The notes beneath the pieces were generated by a model, which was not told the origin of the DNA, made no database searches, and saw only the letters and a program-made list of their open reading frames with translations. A DNA stretch of 64,000 nucleotides from Stenotrophomonas_A sp035539015. Its GTDB lineage: Bacteria > Pseudomonadota > Gammaproteobacteria > Xanthomonadales > Xanthomonadaceae. Position numbers and translations under genes: made by a program. How positions within the stretch are numbered: the first letter of the stretch is position 1; every line of letters begins with the position of its first letter. The stretch covers positions 1-64,000 of the forward strand of contig DATLJF010000211.1 in NCBI GenBank assembly GCA_035539015.1, given 5' to 3'. Shown piece after piece: positions 8,236 through 16,530 of the stretch.

Positions 8236-8246
8236 AGGCGGCGATC

Positions 8247-8597
8247 TTAGATCGCCGCAGTAATGACGATCTCGATCTTCCAGTCCGGGCAGGCGAGCTT
8301 GGCCTCTACGGTGGCGCGTGCCGGGGTGAAGCCGGGGGCGACCCATTCGTCCCAGACTTCGTTCATCGCCGCGAAGTCGCTGATGTCGGCCAGGAAGATC
8401 TCCGCGCGCAGGATCTTGGTCTTGTCGCTGGCGCCCAAGGCGAGCAGGCGGTCGATTTCGGCCAGTACTTGGCGGGTCTGGCCCTTGATGTCGGCGCTGG
8501 GGTCTTCGGCGATCTGGCCGGCGAGATAGCACACGCCGTGGTGGACGGTCATTTCCGACATCCGTGGGCCGGTTTCGTATCGTTGCAACATCAGCAT
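8247..8597 (-). CDS. RidA/YjgF/Rid family protein
   Basis: 116 residues covering a single RidA-like domain (V-C-Y-L-A-G-Q-I-A near residue 22, then LAEIDRLLALGAS, ILRAEIFLADI, and ARATVEAKLACPDWKIEIVI). The conserved Arg in ARATVE and the following Glu occupy the positions used by RidA imine deaminases, so enamine/imine hydrolysis is plausible; substrates differ among Rid subgroups. The start overlaps the end of the DUF998 gene by 7 bases, indicating translational coupling. ATG at 8591 is an alternative start. Confidence 0.87.
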   Translation of the reverse strand: MLMLQRYETGPRMSEMTVHHGVCYLAGQIAEDPSADIKGQTRQVLAEIDRLLALGASDKTKILRAEIFLADISDFAAMNEVWDEWVAPGFTPARATVEAKLACPDWKIEIVITAAI

Positions 8598-9283
8598 TCC
8601 TCGGTCGACAAGTCGTTTGCATTGTCACGCGTTCGGCGTGAGCGTGCAGCCTGGGGGCCACGCGCCAGGCGCAGGCCGCTCCATATCAGCCAGGCGACGA
8701 TCAGGGCGATCGCGCTTTTCTGGCCCAGGCCGCGCGGGCCCAGCCGCAGCACGGCGTGGGTAATCAGGACGGCGAAGGCCACGCCGCCGAGCCAGAGCGC
8801 CGGGGCGGCGTGTGTGCGCCAGTGGGGGTCGGCACGCAGCTGCCAGGATTGCAGCAGGACCGCGGCGATCACGCACAGGAAGGCGGCCTGCGCGGCTACC
8901 AGGTGCACCGACAAGGCGGCGGCCGGGGCGTACTGCGGCAGGTAGCTGTCGCCGATGGCCACGGTCGCCAGGCCTAGTGCGGCGCTCCAGAACAGGCCCA
9001 GCACGACGCCGCTGCGTGCCGCCGGGGCCAGGCTGGCCTGCAACGCCAGCGCCTGGAGCGACATGGACAGTGCCAGCAGGCAATAAGCCACGCGCAGTGA
9101 CAGGCCATAGGGGCCGTGCAGGTAGGCACTCAGTTGCGCCTGGGTCCAGGACAGGTCGCTGCGCAGCAGTTGCAGCACCAGCACCCAGGCCAAGAAGGCG
9201 CAGCCGGCCGCCGTGGCCAGGGCGCCAGTGCGCGTGATCCAGGATGGCCAGGCCGGCGAATCTGACACTGGGCTCAACGACAT
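8591..9283 (-). CDS. DUF998 family integral membrane protein
   Basis: 230 residues with about six hydrophobic segments (approximately 18-38, 60-84, 93-113, 124-146, 164-182, 189-206) and a short charged C-terminal tail. The pattern fits DUF998, an inner-membrane family of unknown function. It is first in a two-gene unit with the RidA protein (7-base overlap). It faces mprF divergently across about 250 bases. Confidence 0.75.
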   Translation of the reverse strand: MSLSPVSDSPAWPSWITRTGALATAAGCAFLAWVLVLQLLRSDLSWTQAQLSAYLHGPYGLSLRVAYCLLALSMSLQALALQASLAPAARSGVVLGLFWSAALGLATVAIGDSYLPQYAPAAALSVHLVAAQAAFLCVIAAVLLQSWQLRADPHWRTHAAPALWLGGVAFAVLITHAVLRLGPRGLGQKSAIALIVAWLIWSGLRLARGPQAARSRRTRDNANDLSTEEC

Positions 9284-9531
9284 CGGTTTTCCTCCTGCGC
9301 GCCGTGGATGGACACATCCGCCTGGGCGATGTTGGCTTTATGATGCGCGCCTGCCGCGGGCGCGCCAATGTTTCGCCTCGGCCGATCGCCCCGTACCCTC
9401 CGCCCTTCACCTTCCGCCCGCGCTCCTGCCACGACGATGCCCGCGACCTTGTTGAAGGAACGCCGGATGCGTGGGTTGCCGCTGCTGCAGGCGCTTGGTT
9501 CTTCTGCTGCTGTACCACGAGATTGCCGCCC

Positions 9532-12099
9532 ATGACGGATACCGCCGCCAAGTCTGCCCCGCACGCCGGCTGGCGACGCGCCGTGCCGGTCGTCGTCAGC
9601 CTGGTCATCCTGGCGATGGCATTGCGGGCGTTGTCGGCGGAATTCAGTACCCACGGCTACGCCGCGATCCGCCACGCCTTCCATGGCATCGGCGTGCGCC
9701 AGGTGGTGCTGACCCTGGTACTGGGCTTGAGCAGTTATGCCTGCCTGGTGTTGTTCGATGCGATCGGCTTGCAACGCAGTGGCCGGCAATTGCATCCAGC
9801 ACGCATCGCCATCACCGCGTTCCTGGCCCACACCGTCGGCCAGACCCTGGGGTTCGCCGCGCTCACCGGCGGTGCGGTGCGCCTGCGTGGTTATGGCCGG
9901 GTCGGCTTGACCTTGGGCGAGATCGGCCAGGTGGTGTTGATCAGCACGCTCGGCTTCGTCTTCGGCGCCTGGGTATTGCTGGGCCTGGCGCTGGCGTTGG
10001 AGCCGGCGGCCGCGGCGCTGGCGTTGCCGGTGAGCCCGGCGACGGTCGAGGGGATGGGCATCGGTTTGCTGGTAGGGTTCGTGGCGATGCTGGTGGCGGT
10101 CGGGCGCAAGGGCCGCACGCTGGCGATCAGGGCGCACACCCTGTGGTTGCCGGATTACCGCACCGTGCTCGGCGTGACCGTGCTCAGCGTGATCGAGCTC
10201 GGACTGGCCAGCGGCGCGCTGTACGTGCTGCTGCCGCCGATCCCAGGCACTGGCTATGTCGGCTTCGTCGGCCTGTACCTGGTCGCGGTGGTGGCCGGCC
10301 TGCTATCCACGGTGCCGGCCGGGCTGGGCGTGTTCGAGTGGAGCCTGCTCAAGCTGCTGCCGGGGGTGGCGCCGGCGGCGCTGCTGGCGGCCGCACTGGT
10401 CTATCGCGTCACCTACTACGTGTTCCCGATGCTGCTGGCCACGTTGATGGCGGCGGCCTCGGGCCTGCGCCGGCCGATGTCGCGCGGCACCGTGGCCGCG
10501 CGCGCGGCCTGGCTCACGCTGCGGCCCTGGCTGCCGCAGGTCATCGCCATTGCGGTGTTCGCGATCGGCGCGGCGCTGGTCATCGAGGGCACCCTGCCGA
10601 TGCCGCGCCGCTGGGAAGGCGTGGCGCCTTTGCCGCTGGTGGAAACCTCGCACCTGCTGGCCAGTCTCGGCGGCGTGGCGCTGCTGCTGATCGGCCAAGG
10701 CCTGCAACGCCGCAGCCATGCCGCCTGGGTGTTGGCCCTGGCGATCTGCGTCGCCTTGCCGCTGCCGGCCTGGTTGCGCGGCGGCCATGTGCCGGTAGCC
10801 CTGAGCGCGCTGCTGGTAGCGCTGGCGCTGTGGGTGTCGCGGCGCGAGTTCTACCGCGAAGGCGCACTGCTGGACGAGGCCTGGTCGTGGCCATGGCTGC
10901 GCAACCTCGGGCTGGTGCTGGTGGCCACGGTGTGGCTGCTGTTCTTCGTCTACAGCCACGTCGAATACCAGCGCGAGCTGTGGTGGCAGTTCGCGACCTC
11001 GGCCAATGCCCCGCGTGCGCTGCGCGCGTTGCTGCTGGTGGCGGTGGCGGTGATCGCCTTCGGGCTGGCGCGCCTGCTGCACAGTACGCGGCGGCCGCTG
11101 CCGCCGGCCGACGACGCCGCGTTGGCCTCGCTGGCGCCGATCCTGGCGCAGTGCGGCGATACCCAGGCCTGCCTGGTCCTCACCGGCGACAAGGCATTGC
11201 TGCGCGATGAAGCCCAGCGCGGCTTTGCAATGATGCAACGCTACGGCGGCTCGCTGATCTCGATGGGCGACCCGGTCGGGCCGCCGGAGGTCGTACGCGG
11301 CTTGATCTGGCGCTTCCGCGAGGAAGCCGACCGCCTCGGCCTGCGCCCGGTGTTCTACCAGGTCGGCGACCAGCACTGGCAGACCTATCTCGATCTCGGC
11401 CTGACCCTGGTCAAACTGGGCGAGGAAGCCGTGGTGCCGATCGCCGGCTTCCAGCTCGAAGGCAAGGAGCGCGCCGAACTGCGCCAGGCCTTCAACCGCG
11501 GCAAGCGCAGCGGCCTGAGCTTCCGCATGCTGGCGCCGGCTGAAGTGCCCGCGTACCTGCCGCGCCTGGAGGAGATTTCGCGGCAGTGGCTGGAAGACAA
11601 GGCCGGCGAGGAAAAAGGGTTCTCGCTTGGCAGTTTCGACGACGCGTATCTCAGCCGCTTCCCGGTCGCGGTGATCGAACATGAAGGCCGCATCGTTGCC
11701 TTCGCCAACCTGTGGTGTGCACCGGCGGGTGGCGAGCTGTCGGTGGACCTGATGCGGCACGTCGACGAAGCCCCCAAGGGCACCATGGACTACCTGTTCG
11801 TCGAGCTGTTCCTGTGGGGTGCCGCGCAGGGCTACCAGCGCTTTTCGCTGGGCATGGCGCCGCTGTCCGGCCTGGCCCAGCACCGCCTGGCCGGGCGCTG
11901 GAACCGCTTCGGCAATGTCGTGGCCCGCCATGGCGAGCGCTTCTACGGCTTCAGCGGGCTGCGCCGATTCAAGTCCAAGTTCTCGCCGCTGTGGCGCCCG
12001 CGCTACCTGGTGGCACCGGGCGGCATGCACCTGCCCGCGGCGCTGCTCGATGTGACCCGCCTGATCTCGCTGGAACCGCGCCGCCGCGAGCGCGATTGA
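9532..12099 (+). CDS. mprF: Bifunctional phosphatidylglycerol lysyltransferase/flippase
   Basis: 855 residues from ATG 9532; the frame is open to 9244, but only from here does the protein align with MprF length (840-880). The N-terminal half carries a dozen or more membrane segments (flippase-type UPF0104 region followed by further helices to about 510). The C-terminal soluble DUF2156 domain (about 540-845) has GNAT-like features such as PIAGFQLEGKERAELRQAFN and GTMDYLFVELF. The family transfers lysine or alanine from aminoacyl-tRNA to phosphatidylglycerol and flips it outward, lowering surface negative charge and conferring cationic-peptide resistance. It is convergent with the AcvB-type hydrolase, 10 bases between the stops. 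The ribosome binding site is weak. Confidence 0.93.
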   Translation: MTDTAAKSAPHAGWRRAVPVVVSLVILAMALRALSAEFSTHGYAAIRHAFHGIGVRQVVLTLVLGLSSYACLVLFDAIGLQRSGRQLHPARIAITAFLAHTVGQTLGFAALTGGAVRLRGYGRVGLTLGEIGQVVLISTLGFVFGAWVLLGLALALEPAAAALALPVSPATVEGMGIGLLVGFVAMLVAVGRKGRTLAIRAHTLWLPDYRTVLGVTVLSVIELGLASGALYVLLPPIPGTGYVGFVGLYLVAVVAGLLSTVPAGLGVFEWSLLKLLPGVAPAALLAAALVYRVTYYVFPMLLATLMAAASGLRRPMSRGTVAARAAWLTLRPWLPQVIAIAVFAIGAALVIEGTLPMPRRWEGVAPLPLVETSHLLASLGGVALLLIGQGLQRRSHAAWVLALAICVALPLPAWLRGGHVPVALSALLVALALWVSRREFYREGALLDEAWSWPWLRNLGLVLVATVWLLFFVYSHVEYQRELWWQFATSANAPRALRALLLVAVAVIAFGLARLLHSTRRPLPPADDAALASLAPILAQCGDTQACLVLTGDKALLRDEAQRGFAMMQRYGGSLISMGDPVGPPEVVRGLIWRFREEADRLGLRPVFYQVGDQHWQTYLDLGLTLVKLGEEAVVPIAGFQLEGKERAELRQAFNRGKRSGLSFRMLAPAEVPAYLPRLEEISRQWLEDKAGEEKGFSLGSFDDAYLSRFPVAVIEHEGRIVAFANLWCAPAGGELSVDLMRHVDEAPKGTMDYLFVELFLWGAAQGYQRFSLGMAPLSGLAQHRLAGRWNRFGNVVARHGERFYGFSGLRRFKSKFSPLWRPRYLVAPGGMHLPAALLDVTRLISLEPRRRERD

Positions 12100-12101
12100 A
12101 A

Positions 12102-12120
12102 CGCCGCGATCAACGCGGCG
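12102..12120. terminator. Short hairpin between convergent mprF and the hydrolase
   Basis: CGCCGCG-ATCAA-CGCGGCG, a 7-bp perfect stem spanning the two stop codons. It could act on both strands. No U-tract is present, so intrinsic termination is weak. Confidence 0.4.
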
Positions 12121-13480
12121 GGGTGGCCTTCAACTCGCGCAGGATGATCTGTGCCAGCGCGGCGTAGTCGCCCTTGAAGTGATGGTCGCCAGGCAGCGGG
12201 AAGCGCCGTACCTGGTTGGCGCGCAACTGCGGGCACAAGGTGTCCGGGTCGCCTTCGCCATAGATGCACAACGTGCGCGCCGGGTCGAGCTTGGCGATCT
12301 CCGGCGCGATCGGCAGGCCGTCGTTGTTGGCGCCGAGCCAGTTGCTGACATGGAACTCGTAGTCGGCCAGCTTGCCGACCGAGAGCAAGGCGGTCATGGC
12401 TACATGCTCGCCGGTGCTGGCGGGCAGGTGCGGGATGGCCGCGGGCAATACATCGGCGCCCTGCGAGAAGCCGATCAACACCACGTTCGGCCGTTGCCAG
12501 CGGTGCGAGTAGAAGCGTGCAATGCGGTCCAGGTCGGCGGCAAAGCCGGCCGGCGTTCGTTCACTCCAGAAATAACGCAGCGAATCCACGCCAACCACCG
12601 GGATACCGGCCTCGGCCAACTTGGCCGCCACCTGCTTGTCGAGTCCGGCCCAGCCGCCATCGCCGGACACGAAGATCGCGAACGTATCACCCTGCCCACT
12701 CGCCGCCACCTCCACCACCGGCAACCCCTCAAGGTCGGCAGGTGGCGGCGGCAGGCTGACGCCGCGCTGGCTGCCCAGTGAACGCACCGCCGCGCGCAGG
12801 CCGGGCAACAGCTCGCCCCCGGTTGCGCGCGCAAGCACGCGCGCCTGCGCCACGCTGGCGACGAAATCGGTGGCCGCGGGCTTTTCACAACGCGCACCCG
12901 CCACTGCCGCAGCCGCCAGCCAGGGCACCGGCAACTTCGCCGGCTGCAACGCGCCCGCCTGGCCTACGCCCGTCCCGCAAATCGCGCGTGTCGGCACCGC
13001 GGCCGGGCACAGATCGTCGGTGACCACGCCGGCCAGCACATAGGCCGGCGCCTGCGCGGCCACCGCATAAGCCAGCGCCGAACCCTCGCCATCGCCCACC
13101 AGCAGCGGCAGCCGGTAGGTCGGGATATGCAGATAGGCCTGCAGGTAGCGCGAGAAATTCTCCACGTCGCCGGAACCGAACACGCACTTGCCGGCGTCCT
13201 TGGCCAGCACCCGGTACAGGTGCGCGGTATCGATCACCGCCACCAGCGCCCCGTCTTCGCGCAACGCCTGCACCTGGCGCTGGCGCGCATCGGCATCGCG
13301 CCCGGCGCCGGCAAACCACAGCACTACCCGCTGCGGCTCGCCTTGCGGCTGCAGCACCGGGATGTTCTCGAAACGGCCGTGCGAGACCTGCTCGGGCGCG
13401 GCGGCCGGTGCGGCCAGGGCAGCGGGGCCGAGCAGCGCCAGCGCGCTAGGAAGGAATCGGAACACGTCACGAAGAGGCAT
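12110..13480 (-). CDS. acvB: AcvB/VirJ family lysyl-phosphatidylglycerol hydrolase
   Basis: 456 residues with a signal peptide (core 9-23). The C-terminal VirJ domain (about 250-450) shows IFVSGDGGWAGLDKQVA and GVDSLRYFWSERTP, diagnostic of AcvB/VirJ. It is an alpha/beta hydrolase with nucleophile motif GFSQGAD near residue 342 and a terminal His in DHHFKGDY near 434. Agrobacterium AcvB is a periplasmic hydrolase of lysyl-phosphatidylglycerol and is encoded with the mprF homologue lpiA. Here the partner lies head-on on the other strand, so the substrate assignment rests on both homology and context. The N-terminal half (25-240) is the less conserved AcvB-specific part. Confidence 0.85.
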   Translation of the reverse strand: MPLRDVFRFLPSALALLGPAALAAPAAAPEQVSHGRFENIPVLQPQGEPQRVVLWFAGAGRDADARQRQVQALREDGALVAVIDTAHLYRVLAKDAGKCVFGSGDVENFSRYLQAYLHIPTYRLPLLVGDGEGSALAYAVAAQAPAYVLAGVVTDDLCPAAVPTRAICGTGVGQAGALQPAKLPVPWLAAAAVAGARCEKPAATDFVASVAQARVLARATGGELLPGLRAAVRSLGSQRGVSLPPPPADLEGLPVVEVAASGQGDTFAIFVSGDGGWAGLDKQVAAKLAEAGIPVVGVDSLRYFWSERTPAGFAADLDRIARFYSHRWQRPNVVLIGFSQGADVLPAAIPHLPASTGEHVAMTALLSVGKLADYEFHVSNWLGANNDGLPIAPEIAKLDPARTLCIYGEGDPDTLCPQLRANQVRRFPLPGDHHFKGDYAALAQIILRELKATPPR

Positions 13481-13536
13481 GGGAGCGCTTCAATCCACAG
13501 GGTCGGGATGCACCGCGGCGATGCGCGATACGGGAA

Positions 13537-13746
13537 TTATTCGGCATCGGGATGCCGCTGTTGCCACAGCGCCAGCGCCTGGCGATACCGCGCCACTTCC
13601 TCGGCGTACAGGTCATACACGCACAGCGGGCAACCGCTGTCACAGCACTCATTCGGCGCCGGCTCGACCGGCGCCTGCGGGCGCGGATCATGGTCAGGGT
13701 CGGCGGCAGGCTGCGGCATGGCGAGGAATGAGAGCGACACCGGCAC
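13537..13746 (-). CDS. Small Cys-rich oxidoreductase-like (OXLD) protein
   Basis: 69 residues. The core NECCDSGCPLCVYDLYAEEV is the signature of the oxidoreductase-like N-terminal domain family: CC, C, C spaced like a metal or cofactor site, followed by an amphipathic helix EEVARYRQALALW. Function is unknown. It lies 56 bases before the AcvB-type gene in the same direction and may be co-transcribed. ATG at 13719 (MPQPAAD) is an alternative start. Confidence 0.8.
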   Translation of the reverse strand: MPVSLSFLAMPQPAADPDHDPRPQAPVEPAPNECCDSGCPLCVYDLYAEEVARYRQALALWQQRHPDAE

Positions 13747-13792
13747 ATTCTAGCCAGTCATGGGGTGCACGCCGTGATCGCGGGCCGATCCC

Positions 13793-14410
13793 TCAGCCAA
13801 TCGCCCGCTGCAGATTGGCCCGGGCCTGCGCGTCACAGCGCCCATGGAACCAATCGCTGAGGAAAATCCGTGGCATCGCCAACACCGCGCGCAGGAATCG
13901 GCGCCGGTTGATCCGGTACAGGAACGCCGGCACGCGGTCGCGATACTCCTCGGCGATCGCCTGGTCGTAGGCGTCGAACTGCGCCGGCGGTGCGGCCAGG
14001 ATCGCCATGTCGCAATCCAGCAGCAGCGCCGCTTCGGCATCCACATCCTGGGGCCGCAACTGGCCATGGCGGGCGGTGAGCAGGATCAGCGCGGCGATGC
14101 GCTCGATATCCAGGTCCGCCTGTGGCCACCAGCGTGCCAGGCTTGCGCGCGCCAGATCGGCCGAGCGTGCTTCGTTATCGCTGCGCCCCGGCTCGTACAC
14201 CGCATCGTGGAACAGCAACGCCAGGGCGGTTTCGCGCGGCTGCCGCCAGCCGGGCCCGGCGGCGACGGCGGCGTAGTGCTGCATCACCGCTTCGATATGG
14301 CCCCAGTGGTGGTAGGCACGCGGCGGCGTGGCGTAGGCATCGTGCAGCTCGCGCCACTGCGCGGGGTCCAGGTGCAGCGGCACGATGTCCTGGAGCGGGC
14401 GCGTATCCAT
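13793..14410 (-). CDS. HD-superfamily metal-dependent phosphohydrolase (COG4339-like)
   Basis: 205 residues. Metal-binding residues of the HD fold are visible: H34, H35 and H38 in YHHWGH, H68-D69 in LFHDAVYEPG, and D in LLDCDMAILA near 130. The SDNEARSA motif after HD is typical of this predicted hydrolase family. The substrate is unknown. It is a stand-alone gene or the second member of a unit with thpR, 40 bases downstream of it in the same direction. Confidence 0.85.
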   Translation of the reverse strand: MDTRPLQDIVPLHLDPAQWRELHDAYATPPRAYHHWGHIEAVMQHYAAVAAGPGWRQPRETALALLFHDAVYEPGRSDNEARSADLARASLARWWPQADLDIERIAALILLTARHGQLRPQDVDAEAALLLDCDMAILAAPPAQFDAYDQAIAEEYRDRVPAFLYRINRRRFLRAVLAMPRIFLSDWFHGRCDAQARANLQRAIG

Positions 14411-14450
14411 GCGCGCAGCCTAGCCGTCGGCGGCGGCGCCGCCAAGCGGC

Positions 14451-15056
14451 TCAGGCATGTAGCGGCCAGCAGCCCTCTTCGCGGTACAGCCGCTCACCGC
14501 GCACGCTGCGCAACAGCCACAGCGCGTCGGCCTGCCAGGCCAGCGGGGTGGCGAGCGGTTGCTCGGCAATTTCATCGCGGTCATAGAGCAAGGTGATATG
14601 CGGGGTGAAGCGCGCGTCGCCCTGCAATTGCTCGCGGATCAATGCATCGGCCAAGGCGCGATGCAGGGCGTGCACGCCGGCGGTATTGCTGTCATTTCCC
14701 AGCGCCACCGCCGGCAAATCGCGACGTTGGCCGCCGAAGCTGGCCACGCGATCGAATGCCAGTGCGAACGGCGCGATGCGCAGGTGCTCCGCCGCGCGTT
14801 GCGCGCGTGCCAGCAACGAGGGCGGCAGGCCGGCGTACTGGCCCAGGTAGTGCAGGGTGACGTGCAGACGCTCGGCCGATACCAGGCGAGCGCCCGGGCG
14901 CTGCGCGACCAGGGCTTCGGCGGTGCTGCGCGCGGCCTGCACCACCGCCGCAGGCGGGCGCAGGGCGAAGAACAGGCTTTCGGTCGGTCGCGCTGGGCCA
15001 AAGCCGAGGCTCAGTTGCGCTTCGGCCGATGAGAGATAGAGGAACTGTCGGCTCAT
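14451..15056 (-). CDS. thpR: RNA 2',3'-cyclic phosphodiesterase
   Basis: 201 residues from ATG 15056 (MSRQF); the open frame extends 36 codons upstream without homology. It has the two HxT/S motifs of the 2H phosphoesterase fold, HVTLHYLG at about 65-72 and HITLLYD near 155. LFFALRPP near 28-35 begins the domain. The family (former LigT) opens 2',3'-cyclic phosphates in RNA to 2'-phosphomonoesters and can ligate tRNA halves in vitro. Confidence 0.9.
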   Translation of the reverse strand: MSRQFLYLSSAEAQLSLGFGPARPTESLFFALRPPAAVVQAARSTAEALVAQRPGARLVSAERLHVTLHYLGQYAGLPPSLLARAQRAAEHLRIAPFALAFDRVASFGGQRRDLPAVALGNDSNTAGVHALHRALADALIREQLQGDARFTPHITLLYDRDEIAEQPLATPLAWQADALWLLRSVRGERLYREEGCWPLHA

Positions 15057-15251
15057 CCGATGACGCGGCACGGCTGCAGGCAGGGGGGGCGCGGATACTA
15101 GCAGAGCGTGCCGAAGCGATGTCGGCGCAGGCGCCTGTGTTTTGCCGCAGTGCCGCAAAACCACTTATCCGCCCGCTGCGCCACTTGCCCGCAACAGGCA
15201 TACACTGCGCTTAGCCCATGGGCGACGGTGCGACCGTCGCGGGAGATGCAG

Positions 15252-16442
15252 ATGGCCACGCTGCTTTCGCTTGTGCTCGCCGCGGCGACAACGGCCGCCC
15301 CTCCCGTTCCCGCGCAACCGCCGCCGCAGGTACAGGCCGCGGCCACCTCGTTGCGCAGCGACAGCCTCGCCGACCCGGTGCAACTTGCCAGCACGACCAC
15401 CGCCGCCGCGCCGTTGCTGCCACCGCCCACCCCGCAACAACTGCTTGCCGTGCCGCCCGAGCTGCGACGCCTGCTGCGCGCGAAGGTACCGCTCCGGGGA
15501 TCGCAGGACGAGCGCCTGCGCGCGCTGGTGCACCTGATCTTCGATGAAGACGCATTGGCGTTGCGCTACGAGACCGACGCCACCCACACCGTCGCCGAGA
15601 CCTATGCCCAGGGCAGCGCCAACTGCCTGTCCTTCACCCTGTTCTTCGTTGCGCTTGCGCGCGAGGCCGGCATCAATGCACGCGCCCAGGAGGTCGGCCA
15701 GGTACTCAGTTGGTGGCAGGACCAGCGCACCATCTACAACTTCGGCCATGTCAACGCCCAGGTCCGCATCGATGGGCGTACCGGCACCGTCGACCTGGAT
15801 GCCAGCGTGCTGATGGACCGCCGTGGGCCCAAGGTGATCAGCGACGAACGCCTGTTCGCGCACTACTACAACAACCGTGGCAGCGAGCTGATGGCCGCCA
15901 GCCAGAACGCCGCGTCGCGGGTGTACTACGAGCAGGCACTGAAGATGGATGCCACCCTGCCCAACATCTGGAACAACATCGGTGTCCTCGACGCCCGCGA
16001 AGGCGACCTGAAAGCGGCCGCTGCCGCCTATGCGCAGGCGCTGCAACTGAACCCGGCGCATGTGGCCACGCTGTCCAACTCGGTCAACCTGTATCGGCGC
16101 CTGGGCGACAACGCCGGCGCCGACGCCATCCTGCGCCAGTTGGAGCAGATCCGCGCGGTCGATCCGTTCTACCAGTTCATGCTGGGCCGCCAGGCAGAGA
16201 GCGAGGGTCATTACGACCGCGCCATCAGCCATTACCGGCGCGCGGTGGATCTATACCCCAGCGCGCACCAATTCCACTTCGGCCTGGCCCGGGTCTATTT
16301 CCTGCTCGGCAACAGCCGCCTGGCTGAACGGGAAATGCGCCGCGCGCGCGATCTCGGGCCCGAAGACGACCGCAGCCGCTACCAGGCCAAGCTTGAAGGC
16401 CTGCGGCGGCTGGAGCGCGCCGGCGACCTGTCCTCGCGCTGA
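15252..16442 (+). CDS. Transglutaminase-like domain protein with TPR repeats
   Basis: 396 residues from ATG 15252 (GGGAG 6 bases upstream; ATG 15246 is too close to it). A signal peptide (about 1-18) and a Pro/Ala-rich stretch precede a transglutaminase-like core. C124 (SANCLSF), H165 (FGHVNAQ) and D181 (VDLDAS) are in the right order for a Cys-His-Asp triad. From about 210 onward there are four or more TPR units (PNIWNNIGVLDAREGDLKAA and similar). A periplasmic peptidase or scaffold is suggested; no substrate is known. I regard the catalytic assignment as likely but untested. Confidence 0.82.
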   Translation: MATLLSLVLAAATTAAPPVPAQPPPQVQAAATSLRSDSLADPVQLASTTTAAAPLLPPPTPQQLLAVPPELRRLLRAKVPLRGSQDERLRALVHLIFDEDALALRYETDATHTVAETYAQGSANCLSFTLFFVALAREAGINARAQEVGQVLSWWQDQRTIYNFGHVNAQVRIDGRTGTVDLDASVLMDRRGPKVISDERLFAHYYNNRGSELMAASQNAASRVYYEQALKMDATLPNIWNNIGVLDAREGDLKAAAAAYAQALQLNPAHVATLSNSVNLYRRLGDNAGADAILRQLEQIRAVDPFYQFMLGRQAESEGHYDRAISHYRRAVDLYPSAHQFHFGLARVYFLLGNSRLAEREMRRARDLGPEDDRSRYQAKLEGLRRLERAGDLSSR

Positions 16443-16530
16443 GGCGGCGGAAAGCACTTTCCCGCGCTTGCAACGGGCACCCGTGGCGCGAGCTGGGCAT
16501 CATGGCGCCCTCCCCCAACGAGCGCCTGCC

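Larger units (their letters stand above)
7771..8246. repeat. Gene-free island packed with palindromes
   Basis: No supported gene in 476 bases. Contents in order: a 27-bp perfect inverted repeat (7785-7890); a segment of the widespread 'CTCATCCGCCCC...CCTTCTCCCGC...GGAGAAGG' intergenic type (about 7928-7980); a C6/G6 stem near 8035-8053; two copies of a GCGGGGGATAGGC(A/G)AGGCAGA motif (about 8078 and 8155); an 11-12-bp stem at 8095-8121; and two adjacent hairpins at 8181-8235. It looks like a nest of short non-coding repeats between two convergent units. Confidence 0.7.
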
